From positions 248,001-312,000 of the forward strand of contig NZ_JAJAVD010000001.1 in assembly GCF_020532705.1 (NCBI RefSeq): a stretch of DNA of 64,000 nucleotides, written 5' to 3'. The notes beneath the pieces were generated by a model. That model ran no database searches and had not been told where the DNA came from. It saw only the letters and a list, made by a program, of their open reading frames with translations. Position 1 is the first letter of the stretch. Each line of letters starts with the position of its first letter. Positions 18,130 to 26,370 of this stretch are shown piece after piece. Origin of the DNA: Methylobacillus caricis (lineage in GTDB: Bacteria; Pseudomonadota; Gammaproteobacteria; Burkholderiales; Methylophilaceae). Both the position numbers and the translations under genes were made by a program.

Positions 18130-18374
18130 AGCCAGCGCTCCCATTCCCACCGGGGATTACTCACCAAGCTGCCGTAATGCTGCACTCGCTCCTGGGATTG
18201 CTTTTGCGTTTCCCATGGGCGTGAGTAGCGCAGCTCCCCCGCTTCAAAAATAGATTCAGCAGTAGAGCCGGCATCATCCAATTGCCCAGCTGCCAATGCT
18301 ATAAACAGGAACACAAGGGGAGGCAAGCCGATCACCAGGGTAAGCACGATCAAGACAAATGAATTGGCGAACAT
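18126..18374 (-). CDS. Small membrane protein leading the oxidase operon, 82 aa
   Basis: One hydrophobic helix (about 4-28, FVLIVLTLVIGLPPLVFLF) followed by a polar tail rich in Arg, Gln and Trp (RYSRPWETQKQSQERV). It resembles CcoQ/CcoS-type small subunits in size and topology, but I cannot assign it to a family. A longer frame exists upstream, but ATG 18374 follows AGGAG at good spacing. Its stop overlaps the ccoN start, so it is probably an oxidase subunit or assembly factor. Confidence 0.7.
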   Translation of the reverse strand: MFANSFVLIVLTLVIGLPPLVFLFIALAAGQLDDAGSTAESIFEAGELRYSRPWETQKQSQERVQHYGSLVSNPRWEWERWL

Positions 18375-18591
18375 GGTGGCTCCTGTTGAGGTCGGAATAT
18401 CAGAGTTATAAGGAGAAGCGGTGGTTGAGGCAGTCGAACTTATTCCTAAAGGTTTGTAAGATAAACCAACGCTTTTTCCCAAAAGATGAAAATGCATTGC
18501 ACGGTCGCAGTTATATCTGGGATACACGCTGGTTCTCTTCTGAGCTCAGAAAGAAGCATTAGGCTGGAGTTTGATATTTTCTGGTGTTGGC

Positions 18592-19674
18592 TCATGGAAT
18601 ATGTCCTGTGGGGTCTATTCCCATTGTGGTCAGCCCTTCCGTTTCACTGAATCCAAACATGATGTTCAGGTTCTGTACTGCTTGACCCGCCGCTCCTTTT
18701 ATCAGGTTATCTATCGCTACTAAAATCACGGCCATTTCATCTCTTTGCCGATGAGGGGCGATCTTGCAATAATTGGATCCCTTCACCATTCTTGTTTCAG
18801 GCACACATCCCGCTGGAAGGACATCCACGAAGTGTTCTTTTTTATAAAAGTCGGCATAGAGCTTGAACAAGTCCGTTTTCGGATCTACCTGGGCATACAG
18901 GGTGGCATGCACGCCGGTGATCAAGGGAATGGAGTGGGAAACACACCTTAACTGCAATTGCTTTGTGGTGATTCCGGCGATGACTTCCTGAGCTTCACAT
19001 TGAAATGATGGGAATTCGACTTCAAGCGCTTGCATCGAGTCTGAACTCTCACCGAATAATGCCGACCTTGACGGCCTTCTTCCTTGGGAAGTCATCCCTA
19101 CTACAACATCGGCAATCAAGGATTCGGATTGAATCCTGTATGGCACCAGTAACGGCAAAATGCCTAACAGGATCGCCGTACTATAACTGCTTGGACTACT
19201 GACCAATCGTGCTTGCCTGATAGCTTTCCTGTTTATTTCAGGTAGCCCAAACACCGTTGAGGGAATTAATTCCGCATTTTGGTGTGGGATATCATAGTGG
19301 GACTCCCACAAGTTGATATTTCCCAGGCTGAAATCAGGGGAAAGATCGATGATCCGCACACCTTGCTCTAGTAATGATTGGGCATGCGCCATGGCTACTC
19401 CCAGCGGGGTGGCAAAAATGATGGCATCACACTCTTTGAAAGCTTCATCTTCCAAGCCCACAAAACGAAGATCGAGATACTTTGAGAGATACGGATAGTG
19501 TTCATTGACACACTTGCCTACGCTCACCCGGGAAGTGACCGCTTTAAGGCTGACATGGGGGTGTTCCGCCAATAGCCTGACCAATTCCGCCCCCACATAA
19601 CCCGTACCTCCAACGACACCTACAGTGATCGGACAATGGCTGATACGCCTGAGGAGATGTGAAGCAGTGATCAT
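18592..19674 (-). CDS. ArgC homologue lacking the catalytic Cys and His
   Basis: 360 aa, homologous to N-acetyl-gamma-glutamyl-phosphate reductase. The NAD(P) site is intact (GVVGGTGYVGAELVRLL) and the C-terminal end KGAAGQAVQNLNIMFG matches ArgC closely. The ArgC catalytic motif (PGCYPT) reads PSSYST here: Cys is replaced by Ser (codon AGT, one change from TGT). The ArgC histidine region (HRHxPE) is also gone (EFPSFQCEAQE). It therefore probably does not perform the ArgC reaction. It is the last gene of the cysJI-dsrE operon, 16 bases after a DsrE gene, which points to a sulfur-linked or regulatory role. Confidence 0.8.
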   Translation of the reverse strand: MITASHLLRRISHCPITVGVVGGTGYVGAELVRLLAEHPHVSLKAVTSRVSVGKCVNEHYPYLSKYLDLRFVGLEDEAFKECDAIIFATPLGVAMAHAQSLLEQGVRIIDLSPDFSLGNINLWESHYDIPHQNAELIPSTVFGLPEINRKAIRQARLVSSPSSYSTAILLGILPLLVPYRIQSESLIADVVVGMTSQGRRPSRSALFGESSDSMQALEVEFPSFQCEAQEVIAGITTKQLQLRCVSHSIPLITGVHATLYAQVDPKTDLFKLYADFYKKEHFVDVLPAGCVPETRMVKGSNYCKIAPHRQRDEMAVILVAIDNLIKGAAGQAVQNLNIMFGFSETEGLTTMGIDPTGHIP

Positions 19675-19690
19675 AGCGGATCCAGGGTCG

Positions 19691-20071
19691 TTACCATTGC
19701 CAGATCTGGTCCATTCGGTTGTAGAGGCTCACGAGCTGCTGTTTGTCGATGGCCTTGATGCCATCATGCAGCATGCTTTCGTCCAGCCCTCGCTCTGCAA
19801 GCTCATCATTCAGGACATATATTGGAATACCCTGATTTAACAGCCTGTTGATATCCTGGGGAATATCGGCTGGTTCCTGCTGAATCCAGTCACTGATCCG
19901 GACTGCGGGCTGCCTTTGTTTCATGGTGGCGTAATAAACGGCATTTCCTGACAGCAACACTTCTGCATCTGCGCCAGCGCCTGCCATTGATTGGGTTAGC
20001 CAAAGAATTGTGTCGTCTTGCTCTTCTACAAGCGTTCTGAACGCCTGTTCAACAATCTGCAGGATTTTCAT
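19691..20071 (-). CDS. DsrE/DsrF-like protein, third of three
   Basis: 126 aa with an alternating beta-alpha pattern of the DsrE fold (KILQIVEQAF..., DDTILWLTQSMAGAGADAEVL, IPIYVLNDELAERGL, IKAIDKQQLVSLYNRMDQIW). The pattern resembles TusC/DsrF- and TusB/DsrH-like subunits of sulfur relay complexes. It contains no cysteine at all, so it cannot carry a persulfide itself. It starts one base after the preceding DsrE gene's stop. Probably a non-catalytic partner of the middle, Cys-bearing paralogue. Confidence 0.65.
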   Translation of the reverse strand: MKILQIVEQAFRTLVEEQDDTILWLTQSMAGAGADAEVLLSGNAVYYATMKQRQPAVRISDWIQQEPADIPQDINRLLNQGIPIYVLNDELAERGLDESMLHDGIKAIDKQQLVSLYNRMDQIWQW

Positions 20072-20072
20072 G

Positions 20073-20483
20073 TCACCGGGTTCCTATCACTAGCGTATTG
20101 AACGACTCAGATGCATAACGCCAAAGGTCTGCAGGAGAGCCGCGCTTGCAGCCTGGAATGCTCGCATTTACACCACGTTCATCAACGCACAAACCACAAT
20201 TCACCCACTCAAGGTTTACCCCCAGCTGTTTTGCCTTGTTCTGCAAAGCGGCAATCCAATCTTTTGTCAGCGGATGGGCCTCTTGAACTTCATCCCGATG
20301 GTGGACAGAGTTTCCGTGGGCCTTTTGCAAGGAGAATGCCAATGCTGCAGCGCCTTCATAGGCAAAGACCTGGATATCTGCGCCTTGATCCAGGGCCGCA
20401 TCCAGAATCCGGAAAAATGTAATGGTCCGCTCATTCTCGAAAGGCGGATCCATAAATGCGAACGTCAGTTTTTTAGTTTCCAT
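20073..20483 (-). CDS. DsrE-family protein with CGLC motif, second of three
   Basis: 136 aa. It carries the DsrE-subfamily motif NCGLCVDERG (about residues 94-104) followed by GCKRGSPADLW (about 111-122), equivalent to the well-known CGTC-x-ARG...GC-S motif. The three cysteines are the only ones in the three DsrE-like products of this operon, so this protein is the likely sulfane-sulfur carrier. The N-terminus LTFAFMDPPFENERTITFFR begins the fold. Cytoplasmic. Confidence 0.8.
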   Translation of the reverse strand: METKKLTFAFMDPPFENERTITFFRILDAALDQGADIQVFAYEGAAALAFSLQKAHGNSVHHRDEVQEAHPLTKDWIAALQNKAKQLGVNLEWVNCGLCVDERGVNASIPGCKRGSPADLWRYASESFNTLVIGTR

Positions 20484-20493
20484 ATTCCAGTCC

Positions 20494-20823
20494 TTACCAC
20501 CAGATGACCTTGTCGCCGTTCAGCATTGCGCTGATCACAATATCGAGCTGGGCGGGTTTTATTGATGTATTGAGTTGTTGAGGGCTGATTTCCCTTTGCT
20601 GCAATGAAAGGCTGTCGGCATAGATTTTCACCGCATGAGAGAGCAGGGCATCGACATTGGGAGAATCAACTTTTTTTCTTGCCGATAACACGGCATTCTG
20701 TACAAGCAAAATACTGACGGCCTTGCCGGATTTGGCCAGCGAAAGTGCCAGGTCATACTGGGAGCGCGTTCGTACATCTGTGAACTGCTCCTGGCTTTGT
20801 ATAAAAAAATAGTCCTGCATCAT
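20494..20823 (-). CDS. DsrE/DsrF-like protein, first of three
   Basis: 109 aa with a DsrE-like order: YFFIQSQEQF, a helix LALSLAKSGKAVSILLVQNA, then VKIYADSLSLQQRE and a C-terminal pair ending NGDKVIWW. The aromatic ending is typical of DsrE-fold sulfur relay subunits. It has no cysteine. It starts 11 bases after the cysI stop, with AAGGGAAA as ribosome site. Confidence 0.7.
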   Translation of the reverse strand: MMQDYFFIQSQEQFTDVRTRSQYDLALSLAKSGKAVSILLVQNAVLSARKKVDSPNVDALLSHAVKIYADSLSLQQREISPQQLNTSIKPAQLDIVISAMLNGDKVIWW

Positions 20824-20834
20824 TGTTTCCCTTT

Positions 20835-22535
20835 CTATTGATTCTCGATTAACTCACTCATGTCCTCTAATAAAGTGGTACGCACCAGGAAATCGCCGAA
20901 ACGCTCATTTTGGTGGGCCAGCGTTTTGTAGCGTTTCATCAAGTCACTCAGGAGCTCCAGAATCTTCACCTCGTTCACGTTGCTGGCATAAAGTTTTGCC
21001 AGCCTATTTCCAGTATGGCTTCCACCCAGATACAGGTTGTATAGTCCCGGAGCCCTTCCAGTCAGTGCAATCTCTGCTATGTAAGGCCTGGCACATCCGT
21101 TAGGGCAGCCAGTGATTCGTAGGGTGATTGGAAGTCCAGATAAACCATGGCTCGATTTAACCTGGTTAAATTTTGGCAAGAATGAGGGCACATATCGCTC
21201 AGCTTCCGCCATCGCTAACCCACATGTGGGAAGGGCAACACAGGTGAGGGTGTTTGCGGACTGCAAGTCAGGTTCGGTAAGGACCGCCAGGCCAAGATCG
21301 TCCAATCGGGTCTTCAACTGAGGCAATTCATAATCGTGAATGTGGGTGAGTTGTAGATTCTGGTTAGTTGTCAGCCTGATGAAGCCGCCGTATTGTTGAT
21401 AGAGGCCGGCCAGTTGGTCTTGCAAGGCTCCTGTGATCCTGCCGCTTTCTATGTGAAGTGTGCATTGCCACAGTCCATCATCACCGCGTTGCCAGCCGAT
21501 ATCATCACTATTTCTCGTAAAATTGATGGGATAAGGAGCCAATAAAGGTTTTCCGCGGCGCTCCTGCAGCACATTAAGAAACCATGACAGGCCCAATCGA
21601 TCAAGGGTGTACTTGAATCTCGCTTGGTGCCTGTCCTTGCGATCTCCATGGTCCCGCTGTATTTCCATGATGATTTCAGCAACTTCCGGTGCTTCATCCG
21701 GTTTGATGAAGCCAATTTCCTGAGCCAGCCTTGGATAGCTGTCATCCCTCGTATCTACTTGACCCATGCCTCCACCTACGCATAGGTTGAATCCAATCAA
21801 TCGCTCTTTACGCACTACGGCTATAAAACCTACGTCCTGTCCATACACGTCAATATCATTGGTAGGAGGTATGGCGAAGCCGACCTTGAATTTGCGCGGG
21901 AGATATAAAGGGCCATAAATCGGTTCTTCATTGGCCGAGTGCAAGGATTTCGATTCCCCATACCAAATCTCCTCATAAGCACTGGTTCTGGGGATTAATC
22001 TGTTGGATGTTCGCTTCGCGATTTCCTGAACTTCCCTGGAAATCCTGGAGATCATGGGGTTCCCCCCGCATACCACCCCCCGGCTATCGTCTCCGCAGGC
22101 TGCCACCGTATCGATGCCAATCCGTTTCAGCGCCTGCATGCACGCTTTTAGGTTTCTTTTTCGGACGCCATGGAGCTGGATTGTCTGCCGTGTTGTTATC
22201 CGGATGCCCCTGTCCGAATATTTACGGGAAATGGCATCTAGTCCTATCCACTGCTGTTTGCTAAGCAACCCTCCAGGTATGCGCAACCGCACCATAAACT
22301 GATAATTGGGTTCCAGCAGCCTTTCTTGGCGCTGTGCCCTGAAGTCACGATTGTCCTGTTGATATATCCCATGAAATTTAAGCAACAACGGATCGTCTGC
22401 AGGCATGCCTCCTGTAACCGGATTTTTTAATCCCTGGTCTATGTTTCCCCTAAGAAACTTACTCGAAAACTTCACCAATTCGTTGCTGTTGAATTGGCCC
22501 AGGTCAGCGATTAAGGTTGTGAATTGACGATTCAT
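20835..22535 (-). CDS. cysI: Sulfite reductase hemoprotein (beta) subunit
   Basis: 566 aa, the normal CysI length. It reduces sulfite to sulfide with six electrons using siroheme and a 4Fe-4S cluster. The cluster cysteines are visible in CVALPTCGLAMAEAERY and TGCPNGCARPY. The N-terminal siroheme-binding pattern RLRIPGGLL and TTRQTIQLHGV are present. It lies six bases after cysJ, so the two form the NADPH-dependent alpha8-beta4 type enzyme. It supplies sulfide for cysteine synthesis, or detoxifies sulfite. Confidence 0.93.
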   Translation of the reverse strand: MNRQFTTLIADLGQFNSNELVKFSSKFLRGNIDQGLKNPVTGGMPADDPLLLKFHGIYQQDNRDFRAQRQERLLEPNYQFMVRLRIPGGLLSKQQWIGLDAISRKYSDRGIRITTRQTIQLHGVRKRNLKACMQALKRIGIDTVAACGDDSRGVVCGGNPMISRISREVQEIAKRTSNRLIPRTSAYEEIWYGESKSLHSANEEPIYGPLYLPRKFKVGFAIPPTNDIDVYGQDVGFIAVVRKERLIGFNLCVGGGMGQVDTRDDSYPRLAQEIGFIKPDEAPEVAEIIMEIQRDHGDRKDRHQARFKYTLDRLGLSWFLNVLQERRGKPLLAPYPINFTRNSDDIGWQRGDDGLWQCTLHIESGRITGALQDQLAGLYQQYGGFIRLTTNQNLQLTHIHDYELPQLKTRLDDLGLAVLTEPDLQSANTLTCVALPTCGLAMAEAERYVPSFLPKFNQVKSSHGLSGLPITLRITGCPNGCARPYIAEIALTGRAPGLYNLYLGGSHTGNRLAKLYASNVNEVKILELLSDLMKRYKTLAHQNERFGDFLVRTTLLEDMSELIENQ

Positions 22536-22541
22536 AGATGT

Positions 22542-24257
22542 TCAATAGAGGTTTTTATGCAATCGTTTATTGGCAGAAAGCGCTGTCCACTGGATGTCCT
22601 CCTGAAGCTCAGTCCATTCCTTGATAGCCTCTTCCGTTTTGGCGAGTATGGTTTTATCTCCACTCAAATAAATATGGGCGCCCTGTTCCAGCCAGTCCCG
22701 GAATTGCCCTTCTTGCTCCAGGATGGCGGAAAACAGCGTGTGTCTGGGCGTATCCTGGTAGAAGACGGGATTCAATGCCTTCAATGTTCCCGATGACATG
22801 GCATTGATCCATTCAGACTGGTATAAAAAATCCTCCTCAAACAATTGCTCAGAGAAAATCAACCAGCAGGGATGGGCCCGGTTCTCTGCCTCCATTTCCT
22901 GGATAAACGATCTGAAGGGTGCCACTCCAGTACTGTCCGCAATCAAAATGAGTGGAACTTCATGACTCTCGGGAAGATGGAATCTCAGATGTTTGTGGGG
23001 AAAAATCTGCAGTGCTGCGCCGGGCTTCAAATCGACGATGTAGTTCGAACCGATGCCTTTGTAGGCTGCGTTGCCTTGAATGTAGCTATATCGTTTGATG
23101 CATAAATGCACCTCATCGGGCGTCACTCTTAAACTGTTGGCAATGTCATAGAGCCGGGGTTGCAAGGGACGCAGCACATCGACCAGCTGCTGGGCCTTCA
23201 CTGGGGCTCTGAATTTCGTGATCAGCTCAATTAACGGCTGGTTCTTGAGGAATTCCTTTCTTTCCTTTTCCGAGTCGCCCATGGCGGCATGGAATAGTCC
23301 CGAGGTATCCAGCGACTCCCACAGCTGGCCAAAATCCCTGCTTGGTATCGTGATATCCAGTTTGTCAGTAAGCGCATCCAAGAGAGGAACGGCCACTCCG
23401 CCAAGGTTGACCATTTGTTGAGGCTGCAGATTAGTGATCTCCAGTAACCGGGTAACAAGATCAATGGGGTTTTTTACCAACACTCCGATGGCATCCCCAG
23501 CTGCCAAGGCCAAAGGGTTTTCTTCCAGGTCGCATACCAGATGGTGGACAGCATCCTCACGCCACTCAGCCGAAAGTTGTATATTTTCAATGACTTTGAC
23601 GGTCATTGGGTTTGACCTGTCAGCTTCCGGGGTTGGTGGGCCCAAGGTATCAGTATTGTGTGATTCCTTGATCCTGGGCAGTTTCAATGCCAACTTCTGA
23701 ATCCAGTGGTCAGCCGCTCTTTGATAATCCACGTCACAATCCTGTCTTTCCAGAAGACGGGCGGCACCTAACGCGTTCAATCTTTTATCAATCGCGATAC
23801 CGGTGGCACAGAAGTGTTCATACGAGGAGTCACCGAGAGCCAGCACTGCGTAGTTCATGGCTTCCAACCGCAAACCTGAGTCCGACATCAATGCGGTGTA
23901 GAAGGGCAATACTGGTTCGGGCGGATCGCCATCGCCATGTGTACTGCAGATGAGGACAACTAAATTGAATTTTGAAAACTGACGAAACTTGATTTGGCCG
24001 AGGTCGACTATCTTGGCTCGATAGCCTAGTTTCAAGGCTTGCTGCTCAACCAGGGAAGAGATTTTTTTGGAGTTGCCTGTTTCGCCACCATGACAGATCA
24101 TCAGTTCTTGCAGATCCGGCTGCTGAGGGCAGGGGGTCTTTGTACGGCCTGCCAGATACCCCGAGAGCCATACGCTCTGCTTTTCATCAAGGTGATATAT
24201 GAGGTCTTCAATTTTCCTCCATTCTTCCTCTTTAAATATTTCAGGGGCTATTTTCAA
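22542..24257 (-). CDS. cysJ: NADPH sulfite reductase flavoprotein (alpha) subunit
   Basis: 571 aa. The FMN-binding flavodoxin domain (about 50-190) has GGETGNSKK and STHGDGDPPEP. The FAD/NADP domain follows, with LYDIANSLR (RxYS-like region), ADSTGVAPFRSFIQ for NADPH binding and a C-terminal KRLHKNLY, ending in the usual aromatic residue. It delivers electrons from NADPH to CysI. First gene of a six-gene minus-strand operon, divergent from a LysR gene. Confidence 0.92.
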   Translation of the reverse strand: MKIAPEIFKEEEWRKIEDLIYHLDEKQSVWLSGYLAGRTKTPCPQQPDLQELMICHGGETGNSKKISSLVEQQALKLGYRAKIVDLGQIKFRQFSKFNLVVLICSTHGDGDPPEPVLPFYTALMSDSGLRLEAMNYAVLALGDSSYEHFCATGIAIDKRLNALGAARLLERQDCDVDYQRAADHWIQKLALKLPRIKESHNTDTLGPPTPEADRSNPMTVKVIENIQLSAEWREDAVHHLVCDLEENPLALAAGDAIGVLVKNPIDLVTRLLEITNLQPQQMVNLGGVAVPLLDALTDKLDITIPSRDFGQLWESLDTSGLFHAAMGDSEKERKEFLKNQPLIELITKFRAPVKAQQLVDVLRPLQPRLYDIANSLRVTPDEVHLCIKRYSYIQGNAAYKGIGSNYIVDLKPGAALQIFPHKHLRFHLPESHEVPLILIADSTGVAPFRSFIQEMEAENRAHPCWLIFSEQLFEEDFLYQSEWINAMSSGTLKALNPVFYQDTPRHTLFSAILEQEGQFRDWLEQGAHIYLSGDKTILAKTEEAIKEWTELQEDIQWTALSANKRLHKNLY

Positions 24258-24357
24258 AATCAGGATTTGCTTGAACGATTTGGTAATAGATTATGAGATG
24301 AGATAAGATTATTGAATAATGAAATTTAAATGCATTTAATATGATAAAATTTGATAT
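24258..24357. promoter_or_regulatory. Divergent cysJ / lysR control region
   Basis: An AT-rich 100-base gap between the sulfite reductase operon and the LysR-type gene. It contains a perfect 14-bp palindrome TTAAATGCATTTAA (24326-24339), a good candidate LysR-type box (T-N11-A kind), 19 bases before the regulator start. Confidence 0.5.
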
Positions 24358-25206
24358 ATGGATATCACGCTAGCTAAAACTTTTTTAGAAATTATCCAAT
24401 CGGGCAGCTTCATTGCTGCAGCCGAGCGTTTACATGTCACACAGACTACAGTCACAACCCGCATACGAACGCTGGAGGATCTACTTGAATGCCAGCTTTT
24501 CGTGAGAAACAGAAGCGGAGCAAGACTTACAGATAATGGAATCAGATTTGCCTCATACGCGCGGCAATTCGTGCAGACGTGGAATGCTGCAAAACGAGAC
24601 CTGCCTTTACCACAAGGAACAGTAAATTTAATCACTATTGGGGGAGAAATCAGTCTTTGGAATCCCTTGCTATTGCAATGGTTTAACTTTTTAAGGCTTG
24701 AAATGCCCACGATGGCCATACGTGTGGAAGTCGGCGAGACCGCTTCTTTACATAAAAAACTGGAAGGCGGGGTAATGGACGCCGCATTAGTCCATCAACC
24801 CGATTACTGGTCAGGGATGCAGGTTGAAGAGTTGCTGGAGGAAAAACTCATCATGGTGAGATCCACCAGGAATTCGGATCCTTATATCTATATCGATTGG
24901 GGAGAGTATTTCAAGCAGCAGCATGATTCTGCGCTGGCCGAGCTTGCCAAACCTGGCTTATCTATCAACTTGGGCCCGTTGGCCTTGAATCATATTATTG
25001 AAAACGGCGGCAGTGGTTATTTCAGAAGCCGGGTGGTCCAAAAGTATATTGAAGAGGGGAGCCTGGCTGTTGTGGAAGCATCACCGGAGTTTTCATACCC
25101 GATCTACCTTATATATCCCCGGAATAGGAATAATGCCGTGATGGAGCAAGTGTTAAGGCAACTGAGAGCGGCCTCCAGAAAGGATTTCGATTGGTCGCAG
25201 CATTGA
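24358..25206 (+). CDS. LysR-type transcriptional regulator
   Basis: 282 aa. The N-terminal winged helix-turn-helix (AKTFLEIIQSGSFIAAAERL, HVTQTTVTTRIRTLEDLL) is typical, followed by a periplasmic-binding-like effector domain. It is not CysB-like in the effector region as far as I can tell. Divergent from the cysJI-dsrE-argC-like operon, it is the likely activator or repressor of that operon. Effector unknown. Confidence 0.85.
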   Translation: MDITLAKTFLEIIQSGSFIAAAERLHVTQTTVTTRIRTLEDLLECQLFVRNRSGARLTDNGIRFASYARQFVQTWNAAKRDLPLPQGTVNLITIGGEISLWNPLLLQWFNFLRLEMPTMAIRVEVGETASLHKKLEGGVMDAALVHQPDYWSGMQVEELLEEKLIMVRSTRNSDPYIYIDWGEYFKQQHDSALAELAKPGLSINLGPLALNHIIENGGSGYFRSRVVQKYIEEGSLAVVEASPEFSYPIYLIYPRNRNNAVMEQVLRQLRAASRKDFDWSQH

Positions 25207-25211
25207 TAATG

Positions 25212-25889
25212 TTATTTCCCATAACACACTGGCGATGCCAGTTCGACGTCGTGGAACGACCGGAAACGTAAAAATAAGAGATATTTCATGATCTCCTCAA
25301 CCTTCTCCCCGGACTCAAGCCACCTCGGTTGATCCGGCTGAAAATAGCGCAGCCCTTTTTCAGTCAGAATGAACTCCATCCGCACGTCCAGGGAATGGGG
25401 AGCGATACTGTCCACCTGGTTTAGCTCAAAGCCTATGCCTATGGTGATAGGGGTAGGGTTCAAAGAGTGAAGCGTTCTGTCGTAATACCCCGCACCATAA
25501 CCCAGCCGATAACCTTTTGAATCAAATCCCACCAATGGAATGATCAAGATCTCCGGCTGTTCATAAGCAGTGTCCAGTGGATAATGAATTGCCAATGGCC
25601 CCTTGCCCATCAAGACATTGGGATGCCATTTTTTAAAAGCCAGCGGCGCATTTTTTTCTTCAATCGTTGGCAGCGAAATAGAACATCCCGCTTGATGTAA
25701 TTCCATCATTAACGGAATGCTGTCGAACTCCCCCATGATCGGCCAGTAGAGGCCAACCTTTCGTCCATGGAGCCAATCGAATTTAGCATGGAAATGCATG
25801 GTGATTGCATCGTTCAATTCCCTGAAGTCTGGCTTTTCAAGAGAAATTCTTTTTTGTATAAGCTCCTTTCTAAGTTGGGCACGGTTCAT
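25212..25889 (-). CDS. 5-formyltetrahydrofolate cyclo-ligase
   Basis: 225 aa; converts 5-formyl-THF plus ATP to 5,10-methenyl-THF, recycling an inhibitory folate in one-carbon metabolism. Signature motifs are RLGYGAGYYDRTL (about 143-155), PLVGFDSKG and IGIGFELNQV. The C-terminus extends about 30 residues beyond the usual end. A rubredoxin gene lies 25 bases upstream on the same strand, so both are probably one transcript. In E. coli the equivalent gene (ygfA) follows 6S RNA. Confidence 0.87.
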   Translation of the reverse strand: MNRAQLRKELIQKRISLEKPDFRELNDAITMHFHAKFDWLHGRKVGLYWPIMGEFDSIPLMMELHQAGCSISLPTIEEKNAPLAFKKWHPNVLMGKGPLAIHYPLDTAYEQPEILIIPLVGFDSKGYRLGYGAGYYDRTLHSLNPTPITIGIGFELNQVDSIAPHSLDVRMEFILTEKGLRYFQPDQPRWLESGEKVEEIMKYLLFLRFRSFHDVELASPVCYGK

Positions 25890-25914
25890 AGCCTCTCCCT
25901 ATCAACAAACGTTA

Positions 25915-26121
25915 CTATATTTGCGTACCGAAGCAGATATACAGATGTTCTTCCAGCGTTATTGGGAAAAAACTTGCTCGGTCAGATCCGCAAATCGCAC
26001 ATGACCAGTTGTTAGGCAAAGCCTCCCAACAAGTTCCTGGCAGAATCCCTTTTTCATGTTGCCCTGCGAGTTCGTCATAAACAAAATCGCAGCAGCTACA
26101 CTTCCATACGTAGTTATCCAT
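25915..26121 (-). CDS. Rubredoxin
   Basis: 68 aa iron-sulfur electron carrier. Two CxxC knuckles bind one Fe: KCSCCDFVYDE and NWSCAICGS, with LPGTCWEALPNNW between them as in rubredoxins. The first knuckle has an extra cysteine between the ligands, and there is another in GTCW, so the protein is more Cys-rich than usual. A 13-residue tail (LEEHLYICFGTQI) follows the normal end. Confidence 0.85.
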   Translation of the reverse strand: MDNYVWKCSCCDFVYDELAGQHEKGILPGTCWEALPNNWSCAICGSDRASFFPITLEEHLYICFGTQI

Positions 26122-26149
26122 TTATTGACGGAATTGCACTCTATTCAAA

Positions 26150-26370
26150 TCATCTATTGAGATGCTGCAACCTGTATGCCCATCAGCGGATACTGAGGAG
26201 GCAAGCCTTCATAGTTGTTTGGAAGGCTTCAATTTTCCCGGTCAAGAGCCTTTTTGAAAGTTGAAAGGCTTGAAACAATTACAACAACACTCGGAAACAT
26301 CAAACGAGCAGTACAGTTGGCAGCCTGATTTTTGAGAATAAAAGAGATGCTTGATTAACATCTCTGATCA
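26150..26370 (-). ncRNA. Candidate structured RNA (6S-like position)
   Basis: No protein gene is seen, yet long-range pairing exists: 26164-26175 is complementary to 26313-26324 with one bulge per side, closing a region of about 160 bases. Smaller hairpins lie within (AAGCCTTC...GGAAGGCTT at 26203-26229; a second at about 26243-26272), and a GAGATG-type hairpin at 26343-26366. In several proteobacteria 6S RNA lies just upstream of the 5-formyl-THF cyclo-ligase gene. That identification is a guess from position and from the closing stem. Confidence 0.3.
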
